A stretch of 64,000 bases of DNA from Chryseobacterium caseinilyticum (GCF_014837145.1 NZ_JACYFS010000001.1:1-64000); one strand, 5' to 3'. Positions 8,516 through 17,938 are shown, numbered from the stretch's first letter. Translations and numbers: made by a program. Notes: generated by a model not told the origin, from the sequence alone.

Positions 8516-10077
8516 AGCAGCTAAGTCTTTGGCAGTTTGTTTCAGAACAGCACGAAAAATTACTCACCCAAATCACACAGCATTTGGGACTTACATTTTT
8601 GTCGCTGCTTTTGGCAGTTATTGTCGGTTTGCCACTGGGAATTCTGATCGCCCGGAAAAGAAAATTATCTGGCTCAGTTTTAGGCGTTGCAGGAATTCTG
8701 CAGACTATTCCGAGTATTGCGCTGTTGGGATTTATGATACCGGCATTTGGAATCGGTGCCACTCCGGCCATTGTTGCCCTGTTGATTTACGCACTTTTAC
8801 CGATTATCAGAAATACTTATACTGGAATTACAGGTGTAAATCCGTCAGTTATAGAAGCAGCAAAAGCAATGGGAATGAACCGGAAACAACTGCTTTTCAA
8901 AGTAGAATTGCCTTTGGCTATGCCCGTCATTATTGCCGGAATCAGAACTGCGGCCGTCATCAACGTTGGCGTTGCAACTTTAGCGTCATTTGTTGCAGCA
9001 GGCGGTTTGGGTGAATTTATTTTTGGTGGAATTTCCTTAAACAATACCAACATGATTCTCGCCGGCGCAATTCCGGCGGCACTTTTAGCTGTTTTGCTGG
9101 ATAAAACAATTGCTGTTTTTCAAAAAATAAAATATCAGGATCTTCGAAAATTCCGGTATGTTTTTCCTCTGCTGTTGATGATTATTGGTGCCTGTTACTG
9201 GTTTAGTACTAAAACTGATACTGCGCTGAAAGCTGGTTTTACACCCGAGTTTATGGGAAGACAGGATGGTGATCTCGGTTTGCGTTCCGTTTATGGTCTG
9301 AATGTAAGTCCAAAAGTTGTGAATGATGCGGTGATGTACAAAGCGGTTTATGAAGGTGAGCTCGATTTAATCAGCGGCTATTCAACTGATGGAAGAATCA
9401 AGGCTTTTGATTTGGTTGTTTTGGAAGATGACAGGAAGATATTTCCACCTTATTTTGCTGCGCCTGTTATTAAAAAAGAGACTTTAAGCAAATTCCCTGA
9501 TCTTGAAAAAACACTGGATTTACTTGCCGGAAAATTTAATGATTCAGTCATGACAGATTTAAATTACCGCTCAGATCATCTCAACCAGACACCTGAAAAA
9601 ATTGCAAGGGATTTTTTAATTAAAAATAATTTGTTCAAAGATCCACAAAACGGAAATAGGGGAACGGTAAGAATTGGCTCCAAGATTTTTGGCGAACAGT
9701 ATATTCTCACAGAAATTTACAGGATGCTGATCGAAGGCTACACGAGCTACAAAGTGGAGACAAAAACAGGATTGGGCGGAACGAAAATCTGCTTTGATGC
9801 TCTGATGAACGACGCCATCGATTTTTATCCGGAATATACAGGAACCGGACTTTTGGTTTTACTGAAAACTGATGAAAAAACACTTTCTGCCGTTACCAAA
9901 AGTGCAGAAGATACATACGATTATGTCAATTCAGAATTTCAGAAACAGTACGGAATTCGATGGCTGAAGCCGCTTGGATTTAATAATTCCTATGCCTTGA
10001 TGATGCGTAAAAAACAGGCAGATGAACTGAAAATAAAAAGCATTTCTGACCTTAAAAATTATCTTGATTCAAAATAA
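8512..10077 (+). CDS. Fused permease and substrate-binding protein of an OpuC/EgtU-type importer
   Basis: The protein has 521 residues. Residues ~20-210 are an ABC permease with several transmembrane helices and the cytoplasmic EAA-type loop around EAAKAMGMNRKQLLFKVELP. After a further helix near 215-235, residues ~240-521 form an extracytoplasmic OpuAC-family binding domain, including IGSKIFGEQYILTEIY and DFYPEYTGTG. Fusion tethers the binding domain to the channel, as in BusAB and EgtU. It is translationally coupled to the ATPase gene. Together the two genes encode a complete importer. Which ligand is carried cannot be decided without modelling the binding-pocket residues. Confidence 0.9.
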   Translation: MKQLSLWQFVSEQHEKLLTQITQHLGLTFLSLLLAVIVGLPLGILIARKRKLSGSVLGVAGILQTIPSIALLGFMIPAFGIGATPAIVALLIYALLPIIRNTYTGITGVNPSVIEAAKAMGMNRKQLLFKVELPLAMPVIIAGIRTAAVINVGVATLASFVAAGGLGEFIFGGISLNNTNMILAGAIPAALLAVLLDKTIAVFQKIKYQDLRKFRYVFPLLLMIIGACYWFSTKTDTALKAGFTPEFMGRQDGDLGLRSVYGLNVSPKVVNDAVMYKAVYEGELDLISGYSTDGRIKAFDLVVLEDDRKIFPPYFAAPVIKKETLSKFPDLEKTLDLLAGKFNDSVMTDLNYRSDHLNQTPEKIARDFLIKNNLFKDPQNGNRGTVRIGSKIFGEQYILTEIYRMLIEGYTSYKVETKTGLGGTKICFDALMNDAIDFYPEYTGTGLLVLLKTDEKTLSAVTKSAEDTYDYVNSEFQKQYGIRWLKPLGFNNSYALMMRKKQADELKIKSISDLKNYLDSK

Positions 10078-10206
10078 GGAATTTTAATTTTTCTGTTCAA
10101 AATACATTAAAAATACTCTATTTTCATAGAATATTAAATTTAGTTTGCCACAAAAATAACTGTACTGAGGGGACACGAAATTAATAGTTCCTTAATTTTC
10201 ATTAAT

Positions 10207-10446
10207 CTAAAAGGCAGGAGGATAGGTTTTCTGGTTGTATTTGAGATCTAATTGTTTTAATATTTGCTTTCTTTCTTCAGTCAGTTCCGGGATTTTTAAA
10301 AATTCTCCTTGAGCTACCGGCTGACCAATCTCCTTAAATAAATTTTCTAACCCTGCAGGAACCACAGTACAAAGCAGCCTTGCAAATGTGTCTGACTTAT
10401 TCTTAAAGCAATGAATTGCACCTCCCAAAGGGAGGAATATTGATTA
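10207..10446 (-). pseudogene. Cupin-domain protein, 5'-truncated remnant
   Basis: The frame reads IFLPLGGAIHCFKNKSD, then CTVVPAGLENLFKEIGQP, and ends in a basic KTYPPAF tail. This is the second half of a small cupin of the quercetin-dioxygenase-like type, including a conserved metal-site histidine (AIHCF). The first half, with the HxH motif, is missing: an in-frame stop lies directly upstream and the SDR remnant ends 7 bases away. A deletion between the two genes is the simplest explanation. Confidence 0.7.
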
Positions 10447-10452
10447 GAAATT

Positions 10453-11408
10453 TTAAAAAAAATTAAAAAGAACTGATTTAAATTTACTAGATCTCAAATC
10501 CCAATTAAAATTTCTAATGTTTAAAGGTCTTTTTAGATCTAATTTTAAACCCAAAAGATCATGCATTCCAAACGCTGTTAAAACATTTCTGTATTGGGAG
10601 GCAACAGCCTCGTTTGCTGCTTCAACGATATGGCCAGTAGACTGATCAACAATGGTTCTTAAAGGTCTTTGTCCCTGAGGCGTATTGATGAGTTTCACCA
10701 CTGCATCGACGACATCCTGCGGATTTGGTTTTCCCTTTTCAAAAATTTCACCAAGAGCAGTGAACATTTTATCAGGAAGGTCTGCGATCGCTTTATAATC
10801 ATCACTTACAGACGGATCAGCACCCACAGCGAGTTTTTGTGACATCTCAGTAGGAAAAGCTCCCGGCTGAATAATCGCAACATCTACTCCCGATGACCGC
10901 AGTTCATAATGCAAACCTTCACTTAAACCTTCCAGAGCAAATTTTGAAGAGGCATAAACTGTCGAAAGAGGAGCTGAAAATCTGCCCCAGCCACTTGAAA
11001 CATTGATGATCAAACCTTCCGACTGTTTGCGCATAAAAGGCAATGCTAATTTCATTAATCTCCACGGAGCAACCGTATTTACATTCAGCATGTACTGCAG
11101 ATCAGCTGGAGTAGCAGTTTCAGCTACGCCAAACATAGAATTCCTGCATTGTTGACCAGCACATCAATTGTACCTTCTGCAGCTATAATTTTGTTGAATG
11201 CAGTCTTCACACTTTGCTCATCAGTTAATGAAACATCCAGAACGGTGATATTTTCCATCTCTTCCAAAGTCTTTGCTTTCTCAGCATTCTTCCCACTGAT
11301 ATCTCTCATTGTGGCGTATACTTTATGTCCCAATGCGGCTACGCTCTGCGCTGTAAGCCATCCGAATCCACTGTTTGTTCCTGTGATGAGAACTACTTTT
11401 CTGTCCAT
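10453..11408 (-). pseudogene. Short-chain dehydrogenase broken by one frameshift
   Basis: The N-terminal 94 codons give MDRKVVLITGTNSGFGW (cofactor loop) through VLVNNAG, then run into a stop. The following frame resumes with MFGVAETATPADLQ and contains the catalytic serine of NVSSGWG and YASSK (Tyr, Lys). Inserting one A at GGAATTCT, around 11139-11142, restores NNAGNSMFGVAE. The joined protein would be an SDR of about 300 residues. The last ~30 residues look unconserved and may be read-through past a lost end. The gene is either a real pseudogene or carries one sequencing error; its decayed neighbours favour the former. Confidence 0.85.
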
Positions 11409-11486
11409 TTTTATTATATTTAAATTAATGATACAAATTTCGGATACTGCTGAATGATAACGTTTACCAAATGGTAAAAAGCGATT

Positions 11487-11786
11487 TTACCGGATGTTTT
11501 TTCTGATTCTGCTCAGCGACTGTTGTGTAATTCCGAGATAGGAAGCGACGTAAGAAAGCGGAATTCTGTTTACCAGAGCCGGAAATTTCTCAATAAATGA
11601 AAGGTAACGGGTAGTGGCATCTTCTGAAACCAACGGACTTTTTCTTTCGATCGTTTTCAGGAGACAGTTTTTCAGGATCAGATTGGTAATTGCATGCCAA
11701 CCGACGATAGTGTTTCCGATCTCGCCCCAGTCTTTCTTTGAAAAAACAAGGAGCCTACAGTCTGCAACGGCTTCGATATAATTGTG
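11487..11786 (-). pseudogene. Crp/Fnr-family regulator, C-terminal remnant
   Basis: Minus-strand translation from about 11786 to the TAA at 11487 gives NYIEAVADCRLLVFSKKDW, a helical linker, and a C-terminal helix-turn-helix with RIPLSYVASYLGITQQSLSR. This is the second half of a Crp/Fnr protein. Most of the cyclic-nucleotide-binding fold and the start codon are missing. The truncation point coincides with the 5' break of an oppositely oriented oxidoreductase remnant. Confidence 0.8.
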
Positions 11787-12094
11787 TTAGATACGATTGG
11801 TGGCGAAAATATTAACAGATCTCTACCTTTGATTAAAAAAGGAGTAATTATAATCAAGATCCCAACCGGGTTGACTAATGATGTATCAGAAAGAAGCACT
11901 GAATTTGGAGTTTCAGGGAAAATATTTACCTTTAAATCAAATGGAGAAGATATGGCGGTAATAGCGAAATTATTGAAGAACTCAAATCTAAAATCACACA
12001 TCTCAAAAGTTTTTGCATTTGAAGAGAAATGAATAACGCACACAATCAAATTAAAAGCGGTCGGACGGTAGGTAAGGTTATTGTTTCGTTTTAA
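11772..12094 (+). pseudogene. Zinc-type NADP-dependent oxidoreductase, C-terminal remnant with frameshift
   Basis: The plus strand reads FDIIVLDTIGGENINRSLPL, then FKSNGEDMAVIAKLLK and HISKVFAFEE. This is typical of the nucleotide-binding half and C-terminus of quinone-reductase-like medium-chain dehydrogenases. The frame stops at GAGAAATGA. Removing one A there (12026-12029) continues with MNNAHNQIKSGRTVGKVIV to a stop at 12092-12094, the normal family ending. The first two-thirds of the gene is absent. Both truncation and frameshift show it is dead. Confidence 0.8.
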
Positions 12095-12382
12095 GTAGAG
12101 AAAATAATTTTAATTAAAATTACGTTGTTTTGTAAAATCTAATCATCAATAGGGCTAAATAATTTTTGTTTTTAAAATAGATAGAAACTTATTCTATAAG
12201 TTAAATTTTGATAGATGATCTAAAGATACTTAAGTTACCTATTGAAAAAATTTACATTAAATACAGTCTCAAAAAACGATCAGATCAGGCATTAATTTCT
12301 TAAATTTGACGAATAATTCTTATTTGAAGCCAGATTAAAAACTGTTACAATATAACAAGTAATTCAGAAATATTCAGTGATA

Positions 12383-13300
12383 TCAGTTAAATGACTTTCT
12401 GAACTCAATCGGTGAAAGATTAGTTTTAGATTTAAATAATTTACTGAATGACTGTGGATAGTCGAATCCCAGATGATAGGCGATTTCTGTGGCTGTGAGA
12501 TTCGTGTTCAAAAGAATATTTTTAGCTCTCTGTATTATTTTTTCGTGAATATAAAATTGGGTAGTTTGTCCTGTTGTAACTCTGAGCAGATCGCTTAAAT
12601 AGTTTGCAGAGACATTTAGTTTTGACGACACATAGGCAACAGTAGGCAGCCCCTGCGTTTGTGGAAGATCCTCTGCAAAATACTGATCCAGTAATTTTTC
12701 CAGTTTGACCAGCAAATCGTTGTTTGTCAGTTTTCTGGTAATGAACTGTCGGTTGTAGTAACGGTTAACATAATTGAGAAGCAGTTCAATGTGTGAGACA
12801 ATTACATCCTGACTGAAATTATCGATAGACGACATATATTCGTTATGAATACTTCTCATAATACCTGCAATCATCATTTCTTCATCTTCTGATAAGTGCA
12901 GTGCCTCATTCATTTCGTATTTTAAAAATCCATATTCCAGAATTTTAGAAGCTAAGGGATAAGTCTGTAAAAAATCCGGATGGAAAAGTAGCCACCAACC
13001 TTTTGGCTTATTACTTCCTGTATCTTCGACAGAAATTAACTGTCCCGGACTGCAGAAAATCATGACGCCATTATCAAAGTCATAAAACTGTTGTCCGTAT
13101 CTCATCTTTCCCCCGAAATTTTTTTTGATAAAAATAGAGTAGAATTCATTGACAAAACTACCGGGTACAGCTTGATTTGAATGATTTAACGTACTCAGAT
13201 CGATAACGCTGACCAAAGGATGTTTGGGAGATGGTATTTCCAGAATGCGATGTACCTGACTGACAGAATTCACATGTTGTGGAGCATTTTTACCTTTCAT
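12383..13300 (-). CDS. AraC-family transcriptional regulator
   Basis: The 305-residue protein has a cupin-like N-terminal sensing region (about 25-190) and a C-terminal double helix-turn-helix. Signature stretches are KLNVSANYLSDLLRVTTGQT and EIAYHLGFDYPQSFSKLFK followed by SPIEFRKS. It lies 57 bases downstream of the aldo/keto reductase on the same strand, so the two may be cotranscribed and the regulator may control that reductase. The effector is unknown. It is intact despite the decayed surroundings. Confidence 0.92.
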   Translation of the reverse strand: MKGKNAPQHVNSVSQVHRILEIPSPKHPLVSVIDLSTLNHSNQAVPGSFVNEFYSIFIKKNFGGKMRYGQQFYDFDNGVMIFCSPGQLISVEDTGSNKPKGWWLLFHPDFLQTYPLASKILEYGFLKYEMNEALHLSEDEEMMIAGIMRSIHNEYMSSIDNFSQDVIVSHIELLLNYVNRYYNRQFITRKLTNNDLLVKLEKLLDQYFAEDLPQTQGLPTVAYVSSKLNVSANYLSDLLRVTTGQTTQFYIHEKIIQRAKNILLNTNLTATEIAYHLGFDYPQSFSKLFKSKTNLSPIEFRKSFN

Positions 13301-13357
13301 AAATTGAAATTGAAGAAAAGGAGACAGAAAATTCCGTCTCCCAAAATTAATAATTTT

Positions 13358-14359
13358 TTATTGATCAATACTTTCCATTCCATGCTCATCGTATCGTGCA
13401 CCGGTGTCTGCTCCCGGAGGAATGATCTCTTCCAGTCTTTTTATTTCTGAATCACTCAAATGAATGTCGGCCGAAGCATAATTTTTTTCCAGATTCGTTC
13501 TCCTGGACGTTCCCGGAATAGGAATAATCCCTTTGGAGATTACCCACGCCAATGCGATTTGGGCAGTTGTCACTTCCTTTTCAGATGCCAACTTTCCTAT
13601 TTCCTTAACCAGTTCAATATTTTTTTGCAAATATTCTCCCTGAAAACGGGGAATATTTAATCTCCAGTCCCCTTCTGACAGATCTTCTGCACTTTTAATA
13701 TCACCGGTAAGAAATCCCCGTCCCAATGGTGAATACGATACGAAACCGATACCCATCTCATTGATGGCTTTCAAGATTCCGGCGTTCTCAACTGATCTTT
13801 CAAACAGCGAAAATTCACTTTGCAGCGCAGATATCGGATGTACAGCATGAGCTTTTTTAATAGTGTTGACTGAAACTTCTGAAAGTCCCAAATATTTCAC
13901 CTTACCTTCCTGTACCAGATCTGCCATTGCGCCAACTGTTTCTTCAACTGGAACATTAGGATCCAGTCTGTGAAGATAGTACAGATCAATGCAGTCTGTT
14001 TTTAAATTTTTCAGAGAGCGTTCAGCAGCTTTTTTTACATATTGCGGAGTTGCATTGATACCCCACGTTAATTCACCCTTGTCATTAATTTCATGTCCGA
14101 CCTTTGTGGCAATAACATATTCATCCCGCTTGCCGTGAATTGCTTTGGCAATAAAACGTTCATTTTCCCAAGGCCCATACTGATCTGCAGTGTCCAGAAA
14201 ATTACCTCCTAATTCTAATGAGCGCTCGATGGTTAATAAAGCTTCTTTTTCGTCTGCTGTTTTATAAACGTCATGGCCGGCAAATTTTGTCATGCCCATG
14301 CATCCTAAGCCTATCTGTGAAACCTCCAGACCTTGTGATCCTAATTTTACTTTTTTCAT
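13358..14359 (-). CDS. Aldo/keto reductase
   Basis: The 333-residue NADPH-dependent reductase has a TIM-barrel family pattern: GLGCMGMT near the start, catalytic Asp and Tyr in LDTADQYG, catalytic Lys in IATKVG, and His in YYLHRLDP. IPGTSRRTNLEKN is the cofactor-binding C-terminal segment. The length is normal for the YajO/AKR13-like group. The substrate is unknown; small aldehydes or ketones are typical. It is followed by an AraC regulator that probably belongs to the same unit. Confidence 0.92.
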   Translation of the reverse strand: MKKVKLGSQGLEVSQIGLGCMGMTKFAGHDVYKTADEKEALLTIERSLELGGNFLDTADQYGPWENERFIAKAIHGKRDEYVIATKVGHEINDKGELTWGINATPQYVKKAAERSLKNLKTDCIDLYYLHRLDPNVPVEETVGAMADLVQEGKVKYLGLSEVSVNTIKKAHAVHPISALQSEFSLFERSVENAGILKAINEMGIGFVSYSPLGRGFLTGDIKSAEDLSEGDWRLNIPRFQGEYLQKNIELVKEIGKLASEKEVTTAQIALAWVISKGIIPIPGTSRRTNLEKNYASADIHLSDSEIKRLEEIIPPGADTGARYDEHGMESIDQ

Positions 14360-14465
14360 AATACATAAATTTTGATATTACAAAGTTCATCAATACAATA
14401 TGCACAGTAGTGTTCTAATCTCTTGACTTTGTGTTCTAATATGTTCACCGAAGATTACTTTTGAT

Positions 14466-15040
14466 TTACATGTGAGGCGGTTTTTTGTTTAAAAGTGCAC
14501 ATTCTATGATGGTACTGATTCTTTTGATTCTCGTTTCAGGAAGTTTTGCCATGACCATCCAAAGTAAAATGTTTTTTTTATTGGTTTTACTCAGTGCGCT
14601 GTAAAATTCAAAAGCCTTAGGCTCTTTTTCGAAAGCTATTTGTAAATCCGTTGGAATAACTAACGCTTCAACATCATCAAGCAGATTCCATGATCCGTTT
14701 TTTTTGCCTTCTGTACAGATTCTAATCCTTTCGAAGTCATCCTGTTTTCCAGTATTAGTTTTTCGATCTTATCTTTATTAATTTTAGACCACGTACCATT
14801 TGATTTTCTTTTACTGAAATAGTGATGAGATTTCTGATCATCTATTTTAATTTTCTTGCTGTCAATCCAGCCAAAACATAAAGCTTCATCTACGGCATCA
14901 CTCCATGAAATACTTGGAATATTACAACCTTTCTTATAAAAGACAACCCAAACAGAATGCTTCATACTACTGTTCTCAAACAGCCATTTTCTCCAGTCAT
15001 TAAGCGTTTCCGGATAATAGATGTCGATTTGTGAATTCAT
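14466..15040 (-). pseudogene. YdeI/OmpD-associated family protein, frameshifted
   Basis: The first 126 codons match the bacteriocin-protection/YdeI family (WRKWLFENSSMKHSVWVVFY, then ALCFGWIDSKKIK) but stop prematurely. At an A8 tract (plus-strand T8 at 14698-14705) one extra A would continue as AKKNGSWNLLDDVEALVIP, through a KAFEFYSALSKTNKKN-like segment, to a stop at 14466. The repaired protein would be about 191 residues, the usual family size. A homopolymer sequencing error is possible, but decay is plausible here. Confidence 0.85.
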
Positions 15041-15043
15041 TAT

Positions 15044-15460
15044 TTATTTCATTAAAACCAATATAAAGCTGACAAGAATGATGCTTAACAAAAAATAACC
15101 GCCACTTATTAAACTGTATAGAAATGGTTTTGGGATATTGGGATTGATGGCAATATTGGTCGTGTTTGTCACTAAATAACCAATTCCGACAATCAAAGCG
15201 AACTCCAAAGCAGTCCATAAGCTGGTTATGTTCAGAGCATATATTAAAATTGCGCTGGTTAAAATGTATATTATACAGCAGACAGCAGGGCCAATGATAT
15301 ACACAGATTTTTTCGGCAGCTCCTCGTTGTCTTTCCCCAAAGCGGCTTTGTAAGCTTTGACGAACAGAAGTTGATACCATACATATCCTAGCATAAAGAA
15401 TACGAAAAACGCCACCAGAATTGCAAGCCAGTTGACATTTGAAAGTTGATTTAAGATCAT
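15044..15460 (-). CDS. DUF1761-family membrane protein
   Basis: The 138-residue protein has four hydrophobic helices (about 10-30, 53-77, 80-100 and 115-137). WLAILVAFFVFFMLGYVWYQ at the start fits the DUF1761 family of small inner-membrane proteins of unknown function. It ends 3 bases before the YdeI-type gene on the same strand, so the two were probably cotranscribed. No catalytic residues are evident. Confidence 0.8.
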   Translation of the reverse strand: MILNQLSNVNWLAILVAFFVFFMLGYVWYQLLFVKAYKAALGKDNEELPKKSVYIIGPAVCCIIYILTSAILIYALNITSLWTALEFALIVGIGYLVTNTTNIAINPNIPKPFLYSLISGGYFLLSIILVSFILVLMK

Positions 15461-15516
15461 AATTGAGTATTTAAATTAAGTTTTATTGATTAGTTTAGAT
15501 AATTTAAAGCAAAAAA

Positions 15517-16628
15517 TTACTGTTTTATCAAATGAAGAAGTGTAATTTCTGATGTTGTTCCCAACCTGAAAGGTGGCCCCCAATAACCCGTTCCCGAATT
15601 GGTGTATACCCACATTCTATCACATTTTTTCAAACCTTTTGCGAAAGGTTGACTTAGGTTTATAAAAATATTCCAGGGAAAAAACTGTCCTGCGTGAGTG
15701 TGCCCGGATAATTGAAGGTCAAAGTGTGTTGAAGCTACTTTCGCAATATTGGGTTGGTGTGCAAGCAATATCTTAAAATCAACCTCATAATTTCCCGCCA
15801 ATGCTTTTTGAATGTCAGGTCCTGAACTGGGTTTTAACTCTTTCGCAGCAGGATCTATAATTCCGGCAATGAGAATAGATTTTCCTTTAAAATTTACTGT
15901 TGTATTTTCATTCAATAAAACTTTGATACCGATGCTTTTAAAATAGGAAATCCAAAGGTCGCTGTCCCGTAAGTACTCATGATTTCCTGTAACATAATAA
16001 ACCTGAAATCTTTCGGTTATCCTTGACAATGACTGCAGGTTGTGCTGATATTTTTCAAAACTGCCATCTGCTATGTCTCCTGTGAGAACAACGATGTCTG
16101 CGTTTAAATTGAGAGCTTTTTCGACAACACGATCAACATATTGCTTGTCAATTCCTGCTCCTGCGTGAAGATCACTGATCTGTAATATTGAGAAATTATG
16201 AAGTTCATCTGGAAGAGCTTTTACAGGTACCTGGATATCAACCAACTCGGGACCTTTACTTGCACGTAAAAAACCGATGAATAAAAGGAATGGAGAAAAT
16301 AATATCAAAAAATACGTTCCATAGTTTGAAAAAGCAAAATCTGACCAGGATGGTTTAAAATAAGAAATAGGAAGGAACAGCAGATCTCTGATAAGTATAA
16401 AAGTAATTAATAAACTGAGCATTCCCATATCAATATGGACGATGAATCTGACGATTCTGTCAATCTTTTCAGGTAAAACATCATACCAGACGAGCGGATA
16501 TAATAAAATCAGACCAATACTGGTCCCGGAATGATCCACGAATAATTACCGATACCGGTTATTCTGTATCCTAAAAAAATTAGTAAGATGATGCAGATTG
16601 AAATTGCTGTTACTAAAAACCAGTTCAT
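15517..16628 (-). pseudogene. Membrane-anchored metallophosphoesterase with N-terminal frameshift
   Basis: The main frame (15517-16539) encodes two or three membrane helices and a YkuE/YaeI-like calcineurin phosphoesterase domain with metal motifs SDLHAG, VLTGDIADG, VTGNHEYLRD and SGHTHAGQ. Its apparent start is a GTG that yields no credible N-terminus. A better start is ATG at 16628 (MNWFLVTAISICIILLIF, a transmembrane helix). That frame runs into TGA near 16510, after IIPGPVLV. Adding one base there joins it to LILLYPLVWYDV. The enzyme family hydrolyses phosphodiester or pyrophosphate bonds, for example in lipid A precursors. The catalytic part is intact, so a shortened protein could still be made. 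Confidence 0.75.
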
Positions 16629-16751
16629 AATCGTTGTTTGATATAAATGCAAATATCATATAACGCTGATGATCATTTGTATGCTAATCTCTTTTTTTTG
16701 TGTTCAGATTATATGATGCGAAATCTGATTTTAAGGCTTTAAAATGAAGTT

Positions 16752-16906
16752 CTAGATATGTTTTTCGATAATTTCTTCCGGGATTTGAAAAAGAATTACC
16801 TTATCTGTTTGTCGCCATTTATAAGTGTAATTTTCAGCAAACCATGCAATAAAACCTTATGTTGTAAGAGGATGTTATTCCCTTCCTTGCACAATTTTTC
16901 AACATC
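16752..16906 (-). pseudogene. Short coding remnant, unrecognised
   Basis: Minus-strand frames give DVEKLCKEGNNILLQHK and then, after a one-base shift, GFIAWFAENYTYKWRQTDKV and IPEEIIEKHI before a TAG at 16752. Taken together they read like the C-terminal ~50 residues of a small protein that has lost its start and gained an indel. I do not recognise the family. Confidence 0.35.
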
Positions 16907-17011
16907 TATAAAAGATCAATGATTAATTGTAATAATTTTTTGCTGGAATAAAATTCAGAGTTGTAAAATATGTTTTTGGAGAGAATATATGAATCAAAAA
17001 ACCATTATCAT

Positions 17012-17046
17012 AATAGAAAGATTCCGAGCATTTGTGCTCGGAATCT
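17012..17046 (-). terminator. Terminator of the SDR gene
   Basis: AGATTCCGAGCA (17019-17030) and TGCTCGGAATCT (17035-17046) form a perfect 12-bp stem with a 4-base loop. On the minus strand it is followed by TTCTATTATG. It lies 44 bases after the stop of the SDR gene at 17090. Confidence 0.75.
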
Positions 17047-17089
17047 CTGTATGATTTAAGTACTAAATAAATCTACCAAATAAAAAATA

Positions 17090-17836
17090 TTATAATATCA
17101 TTCCACCATCCATAAGGATCTCTGTACCTGTCATAAAACTGGAAATATTATTATCCGATAAATAGACCACAGCTTTGGCAACATCTTTTGCAGTTCCCAT
17201 TTTCTTCAGAGGAATTGCATTAATCATCCAGTCATTTAATCCTTCCAGGGTTTTTGCGTCCAATCCGGCTTTAGTCATAATCTCTGTCTTGGTTGGTCCT
17301 GGACTTACAATGTTCACGCGGATTTTTCTTGGTGCCAATTCCGCAGCCGCAGTTTTTGCAATCGAGTTCAAAGCCGCTTTACTTGCCTGATAAACCGAAC
17401 CGTTGGCTTTGTAAGTTGTAGCAACATTTGAAGACAGAAAAACAACTGATGCGCCATCGCTTAAGATAGGAATAAATTTACTCAATGTAAAATAAGCACC
17501 TCTGAAATTGATGTCCATCACATTGTCAAAATTCTTAGAACTCATATTTTCAATCGAATCTAAAGTTCCTGTAATTCCTGCATTGATAAACAAAATATCA
17601 ACCTTTCCGAATTGACTTTCCATTTCACTTTTCAACGAATCTATGTCTTCTAATTTTCCTTGGTCCGTTACAAAAGGAATAGCTCCTAATTCCTCTGCTG
17701 CTTTTTCGATTGCTTCCTTTCTTCTACCCGTGATGATGACTTTAGCACCTTCCGCAATTAATTCTTTTGCAGTGGCATACCCAATTCCACTGTTCCCGCC
17801 TGTTACAATGGCTACTTTGTTATTGAATTTATTCAT
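17090..17836 (-). CDS. SDR-family oxidoreductase
   Basis: The 248-residue classical short-chain dehydrogenase has VTGGNSGIGYAT (cofactor loop), INAGITG, the catalytic Ser of FLSSNVATT, YQASK (Tyr, Lys), and SPGPTKTEI after the active site. It ends MTGTEILMDGGMIL, the usual SDR C-terminus. The gene is divergent from the HxlR regulator, 102 bases away. That is a common arrangement in which the regulator represses the reductase and responds to a reactive aldehyde or quinone. It is intact, with its own strong terminator. Confidence 0.93.
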   Translation of the reverse strand: MNKFNNKVAIVTGGNSGIGYATAKELIAEGAKVIITGRRKEAIEKAAEELGAIPFVTDQGKLEDIDSLKSEMESQFGKVDILFINAGITGTLDSIENMSSKNFDNVMDINFRGAYFTLSKFIPILSDGASVVFLSSNVATTYKANGSVYQASKAALNSIAKTAAAELAPRKIRVNIVSPGPTKTEIMTKAGLDAKTLEGLNDWMINAIPLKKMGTAKDVAKAVVYLSDNNISSFMTGTEILMDGGMIL

Positions 17837-17870
17837 TTATTTAAAATTTTTGACAAAGTTATTTCAAATT

Positions 17871-17905
17871 GATATACTTTTGTAACCAGTATCACAGAGT
17901 ATATC
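17871..17905. promoter_or_regulatory. Probable HxlR operator in the divergent promoter region
   Basis: GATATACT (17871-17878) and AGTATATC (17898-17905) are perfect inverted repeats. Between them lies AGTATCA, a second partial arm. The site lies midway between the SDR and HxlR start codons, where a winged-helix dimer would control both genes. Confidence 0.5.
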
Positions 17906-17938
17906 AGTATCATTCGTTATATCATTTAACTTGCAGTT

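Noticed and set aside
8529..9014. 161-codon frame inside the importer permease
   Set aside because: It is an out-of-phase shadow with Cys/Arg-rich, non-protein-like composition; the permease frame carries all the motifs.
11678..12049. Minus-strand 123-codon frame
   Set aside because: It crosses the junction of two gene remnants and matches neither; the Crp remnant and the oxidoreductase remnant account for the bases.
15000..15380. Second minus-strand frame overlapping the DUF1761 gene
   Set aside because: His/Cys/Arg-rich shadow frame; the hydrophobic DUF1761 frame is clearly the coding one.
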